Notes: generated by a model not told the origin, from the letters alone. Counted from the stretch's first letter, positions 1-12,700 are shown. The stretch: DNA of 64,000 nucleotides from Helicoverpa zea (GCF_022581195.2 NC_061467.1:744001-808000), one strand, 5' to 3'. Program-made: numbers and translations.

Positions 1-341
1 CTTTAGAAGTGGGATGACGTCAGAAGGGAGGTCATTGGTAGTGTGGGGATGTTGGTAGGTTTTTATGGGTTAGTGTGTAGGTTTTGGGGTAAGGATAGTT
101 CAGGAAGCTGATTTGTTTTATTGAAATTGTTTATGATAAAATATTGTTTCAATAATTTCAAATCAAACCTTTTGTGTGTGTAGGGTTGTAAATGGAATGA
201 CAAATATCGAAAAATAATACACAAAAGTAAATAATTGACCTGTGAAATATGCAATCAAAAGCCAAGATAATTCTTCAAAAAAAATATATTTACTTGATGT
301 GCGTCTTTTTCTATTTCCGTATAAAACCTACTAACCCAATA
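1..341. other. Intergenic, no gene seen
   Basis: AT-rich DNA with no coding region I can defend. The short open frames here have no recognisable domain and no splice context. It ends at the TA target of the inverted-repeat element that begins at 342. Confidence 0.5.
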
Positions 342-599
342 TCGACTGCAAGCAAGCAATACCTCCTATCTGACATTTTTGTTTCAAAAAACCAAAAAAC
401 TTGTATCTACCATAAACTACCTTTAGATTCAAAATAAAAACAAAAAACTTTATTAATCAATACTATGCTTAGAAAAAGAAAACTTTGATTTTCAGTATCT
501 CGTTATACCTTCCTCGGAATAAGGATTTTATTAAGTTTTATTGTTCCCCTTTAAAATCCACCCGGAGTCAGATAGGAGGTATTGCTTGCTTGCAGTCGA
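342..599. mobile_element. MITE with perfect 33-bp terminal inverted repeats
   Basis: The left end (342-374) and the right end (567-599) are exact reverse complements over 33 bp, beginning TCGACTGCAAGCAAGC. The element is 258 bp and is flanked by TA on both sides (340-341 and 600-601), the target duplication expected of Tc1/mariner-type elements. The inner sequence is AT-rich and codes for nothing, so any mobility would need a transposase in trans. Perfect arms suggest a fairly recent insertion or gene conversion between the arms. The assignment to Tc1/mariner is inferred from the TA duplication only. Confidence 0.8.
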
Positions 600-999
600 T
601 ATATAACTACAAATTGAATTTCCCGCAGCAATTCCATGGCTCATAGCACCGCAACATAATGTGTTCCCATATAATTGGGAACGTGCAATATCGTCGCTAA
701 CTGCCGTTTGCCACATTCCGGGCAACTGTGTCTAGTCTTTAACGTTCTAATGTTACTACATATGTGTTAGTGACCTGCACGGAAGATGGAAAGAGTTTCT
801 CACTGCTAGTGGATCTGACATATTCCTTGAGGCTATTTGCATGATATTTGCCTTTAAATCTAATACGTGTGTGAAATTATTATTCGTCTTCAATGTTGAA
901 CTGAAAACATGGTTTATGCATGTGTAGTTGCGAACATGTTCAGTGACAGCTAGTTGGTAAAGCCAACTTATAGCACCGTAGTACTTGCACAACTTAGTA

Positions 1000-1215
1000 G
1001 TTCATGCATGCCTTCGTAAGCTACACACAGTTATGTAGTCAATACATAACTATGTAGTCCATGCCTAGCTTTCTAGACAATGCACAGTCATGCGAAGTTT
1101 AACAATCCATGCGTAGCTTTGTATTCAATGCATATCGTAATCCATGCAAGACGCCGTAGTCTATGCTCATGACCGTAGCTAATTCGTAGCGCTGCGTAGT
1201 CATCTCGTAGCATCG
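1000..1215. repeat. Degenerate short tandem repeat (GTAGTCNATGC-like)
   Basis: A run of imperfect units of about 20-25 bp, each combining a CATGC or AATGC box with a GTAG(C/T) box, for example GTAGTCAATACATAACTAT followed by GTAGTCCATGCCTAGCTTT. Spacing is irregular and every unit is mutated, so this is an old minisatellite. The open frame across it on the - strand is a by-product. Confidence 0.55.
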
Positions 1216-1555
1216 CATAGTATATTCTAGTTTGAGTTCCGATGTTTTGGGACCGGACTACTACCGACATTAAATAAATAATAATTAAACCGATTAAAAC
1301 TATTACTGGAGAGTCACAACACCTTATTATACTCATTAATAATTTTATTGTTATACAAAAATAAATGTTTCGTATTCCAAACATTGTAGCAATTTATTTT
1401 ACTAAAAGAATATATTATATTGAGGGTTTTCATCACAAAGAGGATTATGTCGAACATCTAAATCATTCCAAAGAACTGATATTTCAGCTCCAGTCGTTTG
1501 TAATACCCTTGTGTGAGGTCGTAGGTGTTTTTGTGTATCCAACCTTTAGAAATCC

Positions 1556-1914
1556 GCACATTGTAGACTAAACAGTCGGCCGACAGTTTGCCATATTTAA
1601 AAAAAAATGAGAAATTCTTGATATACCTAGTTATCGGCACGAATCTTGAGCTCTGACCAACATCTGCGCAGAAGTGATTTATTAGCAAAGAACCAATCCC
1701 GAGTAACGGCTATGACGCGTGCACTGCGGGCCAATCACCGCTTTAGCCCGCCCCCGCGCCTCACTTCATACCACAAAATTGACCCAATAAATTACTTCTG
1801 CGCAGGTGAAGGTCAGAGCTCAAGATTCGTGCCGATAACTACACTACCATTCATCTTCATACTGACTTATGAGCCCAAACAACCTATCGGCCGACTAAAA
1901 GTTTTTAGTGTGCG
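1556..1914. mobile_element. GTCGGCCGA-family MITE, copy A, with a nested insertion
   Basis: The outer ends read GCACATTGTAGACT at the left and, reversed, GCACACTAAAAACTTTT at the right. Inside each is AGTCGGCCGAYAG. The same ends recur near 5133, 6905, 24209 and 37810. The element is split by a separate inverted-repeat element at 1630-1839; removing that insert and one TA leaves about 147 bp. No coding capacity. Confidence 0.65.
1630..1839. mobile_element. MITE with TA target duplication, nested
   Basis: Inverted repeats of about 48 bp, beginning GTTATCGGCACGAATCTTGA at the left and reading the same on the - strand from 1839. TA duplications lie at 1628-1629 and 1840-1841. The arms flank a GC-rich centre (about 1710-1765) unlike its AT-rich surroundings. 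It has inserted into an older GTCGGCCGA-family MITE. No ORF of its own. Confidence 0.75.
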
Positions 1915-4900
1915 GGTGATCTTAAACTCACAAACAAGCTTTTCTCTGAAACCTATTGTACTTATACATCCAATTAAGCTATGGACTTAAATGAAATAAT
2001 TGCCAAAATTCTCGGAATATGATGCCACAACAAATAACTTTGTGTAAATAAATAGAAAACATTTGAGACTGCTTACTGCAAGCACTTGGTTCAATAACTG
2101 GAAATACCCACCTTATTTGTGAAGCAATGACCTTTAAAAGTCCTTTTGACCTTGACCTTGAGAGTCATTAATTTGTTTAAGGACTAATTTATTTGCGAGA
2201 CATTTTGAGATCGTTCTTCATTAACTCTTATTTTATATACGAGGTTGGTTTATTAACTTCTTGAAAGAAGGAATGACACTTATATTTTTCTTCACAAAAA
2301 ACGGTATATTGTGTTACATATACTTACATCAACTTGCTTAAAGTATTATATTAAAGTACTTCTCCATGTCGCTGTCATTTAAGAAAGTGCCTTTCTTGTA
2401 TATAAAGGTAAAAGGGTGGGCTAAAAAAGTTAAGGCTCAATTTAATCTTTTCATTTTAGTTACCTACTTTCTTCACGGAAACCATATTTGTTTATGTTTT
2501 TAAAGTGCCCGTATTATGTGTTTTATACCTGCACTTACATTTTTCATATTGCCGGAAAATAACAATTAAACATTTTTCTCAACCAGAAGCAGATTAATTG
2601 GAGCCAAATAAACCAAAAAGCTTATTTTTTTTGGAATAAGCTCTAGAATCAATGAAGGCTAAAGTCTGTCAACATAATAGATCTGTCCCAAGAGAGGGAA
2701 TGGAGACCGAGTCCTTTTCTGTTAAAGCAGTATTGGAACTTCGAATATTTCTTATGAATATATAAGTCTTTGCTGTCTTTATACAGATTTATAAAGCAAA
2801 TCGTCCCTTCAAGCGTGCTTAAGAGTATTAATACCTTTTGTTAGAAACATTTGTATTTACAAGCTTCAAATGTTCCTTACAGTTATTTGAGAGACGAGCA
2901 TATAAATTATTTTCTAAATAATCCAATATCTTCTGAATCGCGCAAAGAAAACACCAACCATAATAGGTGTACCTATTTTCATCTTAGATTGATTTCCGGG
3001 TTTAATCATACTGTGAACTTCTTCTAGTACTCGGATAAAACATAACTTTTCAACAGTGAAAGAATTTTTCAAATAGGGTGAGTATTTTCGGAGCCCTAAG
3101 GGTGAAATCAAACAAACAAAAAAAAAATTCCTCTTTATTATACATATATAGAAGTATACAATAGATTAGCAATCCAATGCCTAGATTTGTACACAAACGA
3201 CCAAGTCAAATAAACTCCAGTTTGCACAGCCTATCAATTTTCCGGGATGACAAGCCTATATGGTATAGTACAGTTTATAACCTTAGTCGGTGACAAAGAT
3301 AGAAGCCCGAATATCAATACACGAGCAGAGGTCAAGGTCACAATCTCTGCGGTATCCGTTTTATTGGTTCACGTCTGCAATCCGATGTACTGGTAAACTA
3401 TAGCTTTAGAACGAAATACAGGTGCATTGTGCTATTAGAGGTTTATTTAGAACTTTTATAAAGGAAAGATTTATTAATTGAGAATTTGTTTAAACTTAGG
3501 GAATATTTACATGTATATTTTTGCTCTACGGTCTCAAAAATTCGAGATTTCTGATTCAACCACGGCTTCGTAGCTCATTTTGTAGAGAAACATGTCAGCT
3601 TATTCATTTAAGAGTTCTGAGCTTTGAAAATATCCCTGATTTTTTTTACACTAGCTACAAAATATCTTATATGTACATACATTTTGTTAGAGTTACAAAG
3701 TACAATATTTATTTCATTTTGGGAGACCATCAGCGTTATGAAAACGTCAGTGTCTCTTAAGTAGCATATTGAATTTCATTCAAAAAATATTGTTAAGAAA
3801 ACTGACACTTACCAAGCTAAGCAAGTTCCCCGAAAAGTACCTATCAAACAATTTCTTCTTGTAATCGAATTTACCTTGAAACAAAGTAATAAAAACGACG
3901 CTCATGAATCTGTCTGGCTGTGAAAACTTTGGGAACATTTTATCCCAAATGATTTATAGCAAAACTGTTTCTTACGAGTGCAAAAATTTTGTGCAAACAT
4001 GAGCATTGTTTACAGCGTGATTTATCACCCTTTATGGAAGATTACCTGTAAAATGTGTATGACTTTTGTTTTAAGTTGCCTAAACTTTAAAGACTACGAT
4101 AATTACCAGTTGACTAATCTTCTTAGCAGATAGTTTAGATTGCCGCGGTATTGTTCGAAAGAGTTACCGCGGCTCTGGTACACAAAAGGCCTACGACGGA
4201 ACACGACGGTTTTTGGTCAGTACCTAAGTAGTAAGTAAGTCTGACACTCCCTCACCGCTTCTAACCCATAGCCGTAGGGGTCATTTGATGATTTTTGACG
4301 TCGTTAAAAAAAAGAAATAGTTTCGATTAAGTATATTTTTTAAATAATTCAGAAGGTTGATTGATTTGCATTCTCTCTAAAATGCACCTACATCACTTTA
4401 CATTTGTTGTTCTCTATAGCCTTGGTTATATTCTATTTGTAGGTACATCTATTTCTCTGCTTTGTTATCTTTTCGATGTTACATTAACGTTGGTCGACAA
4501 ATAGCGGTCCATTTCCAAACTTTTGTTTGCAATCAAAACAATTTCAGGACCTTTTCACTCAAGATAAACAAACATACAAAATAGAAAAAGCTTGCGTGGT
4601 AACAATTTCACGCTTCACCTTTCAGCAAAACTTTCTAATTTATTTATCATATTTGAGGCATTATGACATAGTTTATTTAAAACTGGTGAAAAGTAAGCTT
4701 TGCTAACCAAATATTTGGGATCCCTTGGGGTTTGTTGATTTTAAAATCAAGCAAGGTTAAGTTAAACAACCTAAGGCAATTATAACTATTTGGTTTATAC
4801 TTCTGCTACACAGAAAGCTATACGCACACTGCACTTAATTTTATAACTAGTACTAACCGGTTTTATCCGGTAGAGGCCTTTTTCTATAACATTCGACAAT

Positions 4901-5130
4901 CTATTCACAGATAAATATACAAAGCTAGTATTCTAAGCCAGTATTCCTCAAACTTATTGTAAGTTTGTTACGAAGTCAACGATGTGTGTAACTGCTATAT
5001 ACCACCTCCACCAGCGCCTTTACTCGTAAATCATGAGTGTAATAAAACGTACCTAGTTACACGTAAGTGCGTACCCATATTTTACTGAATATTAATAATT
5101 TTCAGCATGTACTTGAAAATTAAATTAACA
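1915..5130. other. Gene-free DNA with old repeat scraps
   Basis: I see no coding exon here. Two pieces resemble dispersed lepidopteran repeats: 3045-3145 has the 'GTGAAAGAATTTTTCAA ... TTTCGGAGCC' core that also occurs near 14670 and 23670 (Helitron-like family), and 4165-4300 carries a 'TCTGACACTCCCTCACCGC' segment that I associate with a common moth repeat. The rest is unassigned AT-rich sequence. Confidence 0.45.
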
Positions 5131-5132
5131 GA

Positions 5133-5330
5133 CCGACTTTTAGTCAGCCGACAGTTTGAGTTTGAGCTTCATAAGTAGGTACGTAGATATGTCGGACTGC
5201 CCACTTTACAAAGATCAGGTAATTGGTCAGTATCAGAGGGACTAAAAGCTTTGAATAAATAAACGATTTTCTATTTTTTTAAATCCAACCATCGGACCAC
5301 ACTCGGCCGACTGCTTATTCTTCAATGTGT
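5133..5330. mobile_element. GTCGGCCGA-family MITE, copy B (decayed)
   Basis: ACTTTTAGTCAGCCGACAGT near 5135 and CTCGGCCGACTGC near 5305 are the inverted ends. Between them is the family core, with AGATCAGGTA and GGTCAGTATCAG as in copies C, D and E. Ends are mutated and no clear target duplication is left. Confidence 0.5.
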
Positions 5331-5673
5331 ACTAGGTACTCTTAACTGAGAATAAAAAGCATTTACTTAACTTTAAGAAATATTTTAGGAAAATTAAAGC
5401 AAGCCAATCGCTCGCAATACACCACAAACTTTAGCAGTACAATCCCAATTTGCGTCCGAATAATGGTATGTTAACAAGCACATTCACTATAATAAAAATA
5501 TGGTTTATTCAGAAGCAGTTAACTTGAGTTAACATAAGATAATAGCTGCTTTATTAGCGATAGTTTCAACCGCGGTTTTCATAGATTCTAGATAGTCTGT
5601 GTTATTCGAAACAAGAGTTTCTCAACTCTTTTTGAACCATTCATATAAAAAAAAAAAACATAAAATACTCGTT

Positions 5674-5707
5674 AAAGAAAAGGGGTATAACTATACCCCT
5701 TTTCTTT
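5674..5707. repeat. Perfect hairpin, 16-bp arms and 2-base loop
   Basis: AAAGAAAAGGGGTATA (5674-5689) is followed by AC and then its exact reverse complement (5692-5707). It sits in non-coding DNA. It could be the joined end of an old inverted-repeat element; nothing indicates a terminator or an RNA gene. Confidence 0.7.
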
Positions 5708-6234
5708 CGGGGTAATAGTTCCTGATGAACATTTGGGTTTTATACTGACGCAAAAAAATATATTTGTAGTTTCTCTATTTTCATGTTCGGGAACAAATTC
5801 CACGATGCAATTAACAGGGAATATTGCAATCCATAGAGTCCATTGCGATTTGTTTGCATGCGACTTAAACATGGCCATCGGTTACTTATACTCATCGGTT
5901 AAGTATACGACTGTCAATCACTTCATTCAACATTTAAAAGTTCAACAACCTTCTAATTGAAAAATGTTGAGAACCTCTGATCCAGACATAAACATTAATA
6001 TGTTTAAGACTAATTTCTACTATTTGGAAACTGTAATGCTAAATATGGAACTCTGGGCAAATTAGGCTAAGACGGTTCACATTAACCAAACATAGACATT
6101 AACTTCAAGTCTCATTAAACTAACATACATATTAATGACTATTATAATGTTTTGGCAAATATATTTCTAGCTAGATGAAACTCAAATGTAAGATTGAACA
6201 AACACAAGTTTATTTATGCAAACTCATATAAGAT

Positions 6235-6467
6235 TCCTACTAAAATTATAAATGCGAAAGTAACTCTATCTGTCTGTCTGTCTGTCTGTCTGTCTGTTAC
6301 GCTTTCACGTCTAAACCACTGAACTGATTTTAACAAACTTTGGTACAGAGATAGAGTTGACCTTGAGAAAGAACATAGGATAGTTTTTATCCCGGACTTT
6401 TGAAGAATTCTCTTGGAAACGCGATATAACCGAACTCTACGCGGGCGAAGCCGCGGGCGGAAGCCAG
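6235..6467 (+). mobile_element. Non-autonomous Helitron-like element with (TCTG)n
   Basis: Begins TCCTACTAAAATTATAAATG and ends in the hairpin CGCGGGCGAAGCCGCG followed by GGCGGAAGCCAG and then T. A 5' TC, a 3' hairpin shortly before a CTRR-type end, and insertion before a T are the hallmarks of Helitrons; here the end is CCAG rather than CTAG, probably one mutation. It carries a TCTG microsatellite at about 6267-6298. Such microsatellite-bearing elements are well known in moths. The 90-residue open frame on the - strand is not a gene. Confidence 0.65.
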
Positions 6468-6904
6468 TTGAAATATATCTAGACATTTAAATAGCAGTAG
6501 CCTAGGAAATATGACTCAAATATAACAGATATCTGTAAACATTACACTAACAATTTTTGGCAAAATGACCAGTGTCCACTATTCAGACATTTGCTAAGAA
6601 CACTTTTCTAATACTTTTGTCCGTGCAAAAGTCTAGCAATAATTATAAGTAGATACAGAAGCATATCTTAACCCACAAGAAAATTTAATAGACAGCAGAA
6701 AAACTTTTGTGAAAAATTAAATACAAGCCAGCGTACGAAGAACAAGATTGTACCACAAATTAGATTTGTTAGAACAGACTTGCCACGAGGCACTATTTGA
6801 GTGACATTTGCTTATTATATTACACGAAGTATATAAGGAGCATACATTTGCTTCATACAGTTATGAATTCAGTTGCGCTTTCGCTGAGTGACATTTAGAA
6901 TACC

Positions 6905-7120
6905 TGCATACTGCAGACTAAAAAGTCGTCCGATAGTTGGCGATTTTTTAAAGAAGATCATGAATTCAATCACAGTTTTAAGTGGTTCTGATACTGGCTA
7001 AATACCTGATCTTTGTAATGTGCGTATTACCATTCAACTGTACACTGTTACGTTAGGTGTTAGGTACGAGTTAGGTACGAGTCCTAACCAAAATTCGTGT
7101 GACTAAAAGTTTGCATTGTG
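6905..7120. mobile_element. GTCGGCCGA-family MITE, copy C
   Basis: Starts ATACTGCAGACTAAAAAGTC GTCCGATAG and ends GACTAAAAGTTTGCATTGTG. It includes the family core 'CTGATACTGGCTAAATACCTGATC', matching copy E across the point where copy E has an extra insert. No coding capacity. Confidence 0.55.
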
Positions 7121-7649
7121 TTCTAAATTTAACAAATGCGCTCTTACCTTAAAATTCCGCTGCGCTCTTAAATCAAATATTACCAATTTTAAAAGTGTTT
7201 TATTTGTTGAGATACACTATTAAATAAAGTACCCTACCTACCCTATAAATCTTTTACTACCGCAGTCCACATAAAAATACTGATAGTCGGGTTTTATAGT
7301 AGAAAACAAGATTTCTGACGCTGCAGTCTGAAATGAGACATTATAAATGTACTCTGAATAAAATATTTCAATATCTCGCCTGTTACTGCGAACTACAATA
7401 AAAATAAGGGTGCATTCAAACTGTTAACTATAGTTAACATTTTTATCACGAATCTAGCAAGAATGAAAAAATACTATGAAACTATTTTATACGGAGCTAA
7501 ATAACCAGCAAGCCGGCTTGTTAGGGTCGGCTTCCAGTCTAACCGGATGTAGCTGAATACTAGAGTTTATAAAAAAACTAGTTGATTTGACGTTATTTGT
7601 ATACCAACTTTGATATATTTACATACTTACAATATAGGCGCGATGAAAG

Positions 7650-8065
7650 GGTTAAAAGTAGTGATTGTAATTAGACTGCACTTTTATTTTAACAAAACTA
7701 TTTACTAAGTTATAACGCAACAAAGATTGAGAGTGGAGGCTCGTGATGTCACATCTATGTAGAATTTTGTACTTAGAAGTGACGTAACACAAAATCAAAT
7801 CATGTTGTATCTTGTTGCTTGTGAGAAAAATGAAAAATACGTATCCATTATTTTTGGGTGTTAGGTATCCTAAAGACAGACTAATTACTATTTTCATCCA
7901 CCATGCCAATTCTACTAAAAATTGCCAATACATACCAACCTTTACAGGAACAACCGACAGACTCCCGGGATCAATACGCACTAATATTATAAATGCAAAA
8001 CTTTGTCCGTCCGTGCATTCGAACAGTGTTCAGCTGAATCTGCGAACTTTTGCATAAATGCATTG
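7650..8065. repeat. Dispersed repeat of unclear class with Helitron-like scrap
   Basis: A segment with GTGATGTCAC/GTGACGTAAC near-palindromes and a continuous - strand reading frame of about 109 codons (7652-7981) that resembles no protein I know and includes text I associate with a non-coding moth repeat. It is followed by CTAATATTATAAATGCAAAA (7981 onward), the start of the Helitron-like family. I treat the whole as repetitive and non-coding. Confidence 0.35.
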
Positions 8066-8306
8066 TATTTACAAGTTTTGATCCCGGGTTTAGTTTTCAG
8101 GGATTCCAATGAAATATTCATTATTCAGTAGGATTAGGCATAGAGTTCGTATTTGCCCAATGCTAGGATTAAGCTGTCGAATATTACTTCCATGATAACT
8201 GGTATTAATGGTTTGATATTATATCTACCATAGAGCTTATACATGTGTGTAGATATCTATGCACATTGTCTGTGTAGAACTCTGCTACTAAACGCTCTAT
8301 AGCTTA

Positions 8307-8737
8307 GGCGATTATCACACTGCCCCGCATGATGCAGCGTAGCGCGTGGATGCGTTTTTTTCCGTTGTATGGAAATATCTCCGTTTGTATGGAAAACACG
8401 CATAGTCCAACACACTGAAAATGCATCCACGCGAGTTCATGCGGATCACGCACATACATGCGGAGAAACACGCACCCCCGCGCGTAGGTGCGGGGCGAGA
8501 CGCAAGGTATGGCACACTGAATCCCGTAGTGCCGCGCGTGATTTTGAATGGGCGTGACGTTTATATTTGAAAATGGAACTCTATGAGAGCCGCCGTGCGT
8601 GAATCTACTAAACGCACCTACGCGCGTGAGTGCGCGAAAAACCCGCACGATGATGCAGATCTGCACTCCCGCAGGAACGCGCGTAGGTGCGTCGACACGC
8701 AAGATGCAGCGTGATGCGGGGCAGTGTGAAGATCACC
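8307..8737. mobile_element. GC-rich MITE, TTA target duplication (PIF/Harbinger-like)
   Basis: Left end GGCGATTATCACACTGCCCC and right end (reverse) GGTGATCTTCACACTGCCCC are imperfect inverted repeats of about 35 bp, flanked by TTA at 8304-8306 and 8738-8740. A TTA or TAA duplication with ends starting GG is typical of PIF/Harbinger elements. The interior is GC-rich with repeated 'CGCGTAGGTGCG' and 'GATGCAGCG' motifs. Open frames in this stretch are by-products of the base composition. Confidence 0.75.
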
Positions 8738-8837
8738 TTACGCCTACAAAGACAGTAAATATGTAGCTATGTACATTTACACAAACCACGACGACGAATC
8801 GTCAGTGAAAAGTATGTTCCTATCACCTTCCAATCAC

Positions 8838-8913
8838 CTCGTTACAGCCTTTTTTCATCGTCCCACTGCAGGGCACAGGCCTCCTCTCACATGGAGAAGG
8901 ATTGAGCGTTTAT
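8838..8913 (-). mobile_element. SINE/LINE type-II tail fragment
   Basis: TTACAGCCTTTTTTCATCGT followed by CCCACTGCAGGGCACAGGCC and TCCTCTCACATGGAGAAGG is the reversed end of the same tail seen complete at 30592-30747. Only the 3'-most part is present, as expected of a truncated retroposon. Confidence 0.6.
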
Positions 8914-9578
8914 CACCGCTAACCCTAACGCTCCTATCACCTACAAAATACAATATTTAAAATAGCATAAAATTAATCAAGTTCAACTGAAGCCTAATTA
9001 AAACATCACGAGCTAAAGGTGCAGCAAACTAATTAAAATACAAAACACTTGATATATTGAAATTGCACTCAACCTCGCATACATTTGACAAAGCCACATA
9101 ACGCTACACCGGACAATTAACTTAATTAATATCGTAAAACCGGTTCAAAGTAATAACAGCTAGTTGCGGTTTACTAAATTACAATTTACTGTTGTATTAA
9201 TTTATATAGAAAGGGCAATTTAATTAGTTTTCGGAACATTCGGGCTCGCAAACCAGTAATTATACTGACTTTCCTTAGTTTTATGTATCGTCATCCGATC
9301 ATATAATAAGCTATCGAAAAACATCTGCCATCGCGTCGTACCAAAAAAATTTTTAAACATCTGTTGAACACTTGTCTAAAAAAATCCAGATTCCTGTTAT
9401 CCTGTTACAGCCTTTTTTTTATCGTCCCACTGCTGGGGACAGGCCTCCTCTCACACGGAGAAGGTTTGAGCATTAATCATGCGGGTTGGTGATTTCAGAC
9501 TTTATAGTCCAGGTTTCCTAAAGATGTTTTCCTTCACCTTTTTTATCAGCCATTGGTGTCCAAGATATACTTAGAAAG

Positions 9579-9687
9579 TGTTAGGTATGCGGACTGGGAC
9601 GCGGCTATAGGACACAAGTGAAACGGCCGGTGGTCGGTAGCGCACTGCTTTATTTACGGAAGCCGACGCGTGCATAGATACACAACA
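9579..9687 (-). repeat. 3' LTR of the mag-like element
   Basis: 109 bp, TGTTAGGTATGCGGACTGGG at the low-coordinate end and TACACAACA at the other, identical to the copy at 14073-14181. It is adjacent to the polypurine tract, which marks it as the 3' LTR for an element on the - strand. Confidence 0.92.
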
Positions 9688-9745
9688 TTCCTCCCTCTAG
9701 TTATTTGCATAACTTCTAACTCCTTAATAACTATAACAATAATAA

Positions 9746-12700
9746 CTAAAAATACTTTTTATTACGCGTAGGGTTTTTGCGTAACACCATTCTGGGTGGG
9801 GTTTCTACTACACTGGTCGTTTCCGCTTCCTGAAAGTCCTCCTCCGGGCTACTCTGACTTCCATTCTCATCGTTCATCTCATCTTCCTCCCTTGGCTCGT
9901 ACACTTCTTGCCTTCTATTTTCCCCCTGCCTGCCCTGAGATGCCAATGGATGAGGCGAGGAAGCCGACCGAGTTGGTGATGGTGGCGATGGCAGAACCGA
10001 CGGCGATGGCGGCAGCGACGATGGCGGCGGCGATGGCGACGGCGACGATGGCGGCGGCGACGGCGACGATGGCGGCGGTGACGGCGACGATGGCGGCGGC
10101 GACGGCGACGACCCAGGTAAGTTTACTTTAAAATCTCGTCCCCCATTAATGGTTCCTTTGTAAAGCAACAGCTGATTTACATGTCTTTTATAACTTTCCG
10201 AACTACTAATGTCTTTCACTAAATACACTACTTTGCCTATTTTTTTTAATACTACGCCTTTACACCATGTATACTTTAAATTATTAATAAATTTCTTATA
10301 TAAAACAATATCGTTTTCCTTAAAACTATTAATTTTAAGTTCTTTGGTCTGTTTAGTTGGCATACACTGTTGGTGTTTACTAAGGTTAGACATAGGCGAT
10401 GACAAGGGTGCAGACGACGGAGGCTTGAGCAAGTCCAACCGCGTTCTCAACTTGTGACCGAAAACTAGTTGAGCAGGAGACAAACCCGTAGTGGAATGAA
10501 CCGAATTCCTATAATCCATAAGGTATTTAAGTAACTTTTTTGATGTATCCTTCGTACTATTACTAGACAATAAACAAGACTTTATACCTTTTTTTACAAT
10601 CTTTACAAAGCTTTCTGCCTGGCCGTTGCTAGGCGGATGATAAACCGGTGACGTGATATGCACTATTCCGTTAGTCGCGCAGAACAATTGAAACTCTTGT
10701 GAGCAAAATGCTGTGCCATTATCACTTACAATCGTTTTTGGAACACCGAACCTCGAAATTAACTCATGAAGTTTTCTGATTACCGCCGTTGAAGACGTGG
10801 CGGCATTCATCTCATATACTTCTAACCACTTAGAGTAAGCATCTACTGCCACTAAATAGACACAACCCCTTATCGGTCCCAAAAAATCTATATGAATCCT
10901 ATCGAACGGGCTGGGTGGAGTGCTCCAATGCACTACAGTGGCGCGCGAGGGGGAAGCTCGTAATTGAATGCATATATCGCATGAATTTATCATTTTTTCT
11001 ACCGCCTGATCAATCCCTGGAAACCAAAACCTTGATCGAGCTTCGGCCTTGGTTTTAACTATACCTAAGTGAGAAGAATGTAACTCTTTCAAAATTCGTT
11101 CATATAGCCCCGTTGGTATAACTATCTTATGACCCCGCATTACGCAACCATTCTCGTAAGATAATTGTGTCTTACATAAATAAAATGGCTTAAGACGACT
11201 GTCATTTTCCCTCGGTGGCCAACCATTTAAAATATAATTAATCACGCGTTTTAAAACATCGTCAGCTTTTGTTTCATCACGTAATTTATCTAGCGTTACG
11301 GGCATGCTACTATCTATAACAAAACAAACATAAGTCGCGCGGTCATATGCCACCTCGCAATCACAACACCGGCACTGTTCGGTACACGCGCACTCGTGGC
11401 GCGAGCGCGGTAGGCTAGAACGGGACAGGTAATCCGCGCTGTTGTCAACGCTGCGCACGTATTCAATTTTATAGTTATAACTACTTAAAAACAACGCGTA
11501 CCTTTGCAATCTGTTTGCTGACATTTCGGGGATACCTTTATATGGACCAAAAATTGATAATAATGGTTTATGATCTGTTCTTAGAATGAAAGGATTGAAT
11601 CTACCATAGAGGTACTGGTGGAATCGCCTCACGCCGTAAATAATGGCTGTAGCCTCCTTTTGAATTTGCGCATAACGTTTTTCCGCGGCATTCAACGTAC
11701 GTGAAGCGAATGAAATAGGTCGTTCAACCCCGTCCTTGCCTATTTGTGATAAGATCGCTCCTAACCCGCTCGGAGAAGCATCCACTGTTAATATTAATTG
11801 CGAGTTTGGGTCATAATGAGCAAGTATTTGGTCCGACGTCATTAACTCCTTTATTTCCCTAAAAGCCGAGTCATGCCTACTAGTCCATTCCCACTTATTA
11901 TCTTTTTTTAATAAGTCATATAATGGACTGAGAATGGTGGATGTATTAGGTATAAAATTCCTGTAGTAATTAATTAACCCTAAAAATGATTGCAACTGGC
12001 TGACATTTGTGGGCACCGGTGCCTCAATCATTGCTTTAATTTTCTCTGGTGATTTCTTAAGACCGTTTTTCGTAATAATATAACCTAGATAACTGACTTC
12101 GTCCTGAAAAAAACTACATTTTTCTTTCTGTAACGTTAATCCAGCATTTTGTAGACGCTTTAAAACCGCATTCAGATTTTCTAGGTGTTCCCGTCGGTTT
12201 TTACCCGTGACTAAAATATCGTCAAGCATACAGACAACTCCTTTTAACCCAGCTAATACACTTTCCATGGCGCGTTGAAATATGGACGGCGCGCTAGCCA
12301 ACCCGAAAACCAGACGCGTGAACCTATATAAACCACGGTTGGTATTGATGCATGTTAGGTTTTTTGATTCGTCATCTAATACAAATTGATTGTACGCCAT
12401 TGATAAATCGAGTTTGCTATATTGTTCGCCGCCATGGATTTTTGAGAATAACTCATTCGTAGTGGGAAGTGGATACTGTTCGACAAGCAGCTGCTTGTTG
12501 ATAGATACGGAATAGTCAGCGCACAGCCTGACTGTCCCGTTGCGCTTTAACACGGGAACTATCGGGGATGCGTATTCTGAGTACTCGACCGGTTCGAGAA
12601 TACCTAAATCGACTAGTCTATCGATTTCTTCGTTAACCTTGTCTCGTAATGCGAATGCTACCGGCCGTGCTTTGCAGAAAACCGGTTTTGAACCTTCTTT

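Noticed and set aside
7652..7981. 109-codon - strand frame
   Set aside because: Resembles a dispersed repeat and has no domain.
8304..8702. 132-codon - strand frame
   Set aside because: Inside the GC-rich MITE at 8307-8737; no domain or start context.
9796..10131. 111-codon + frame with repeated Met-Ala-Ala
   Set aside because: Antisense to the Ser/Pro repeat of the polyprotein; low-complexity shadow.
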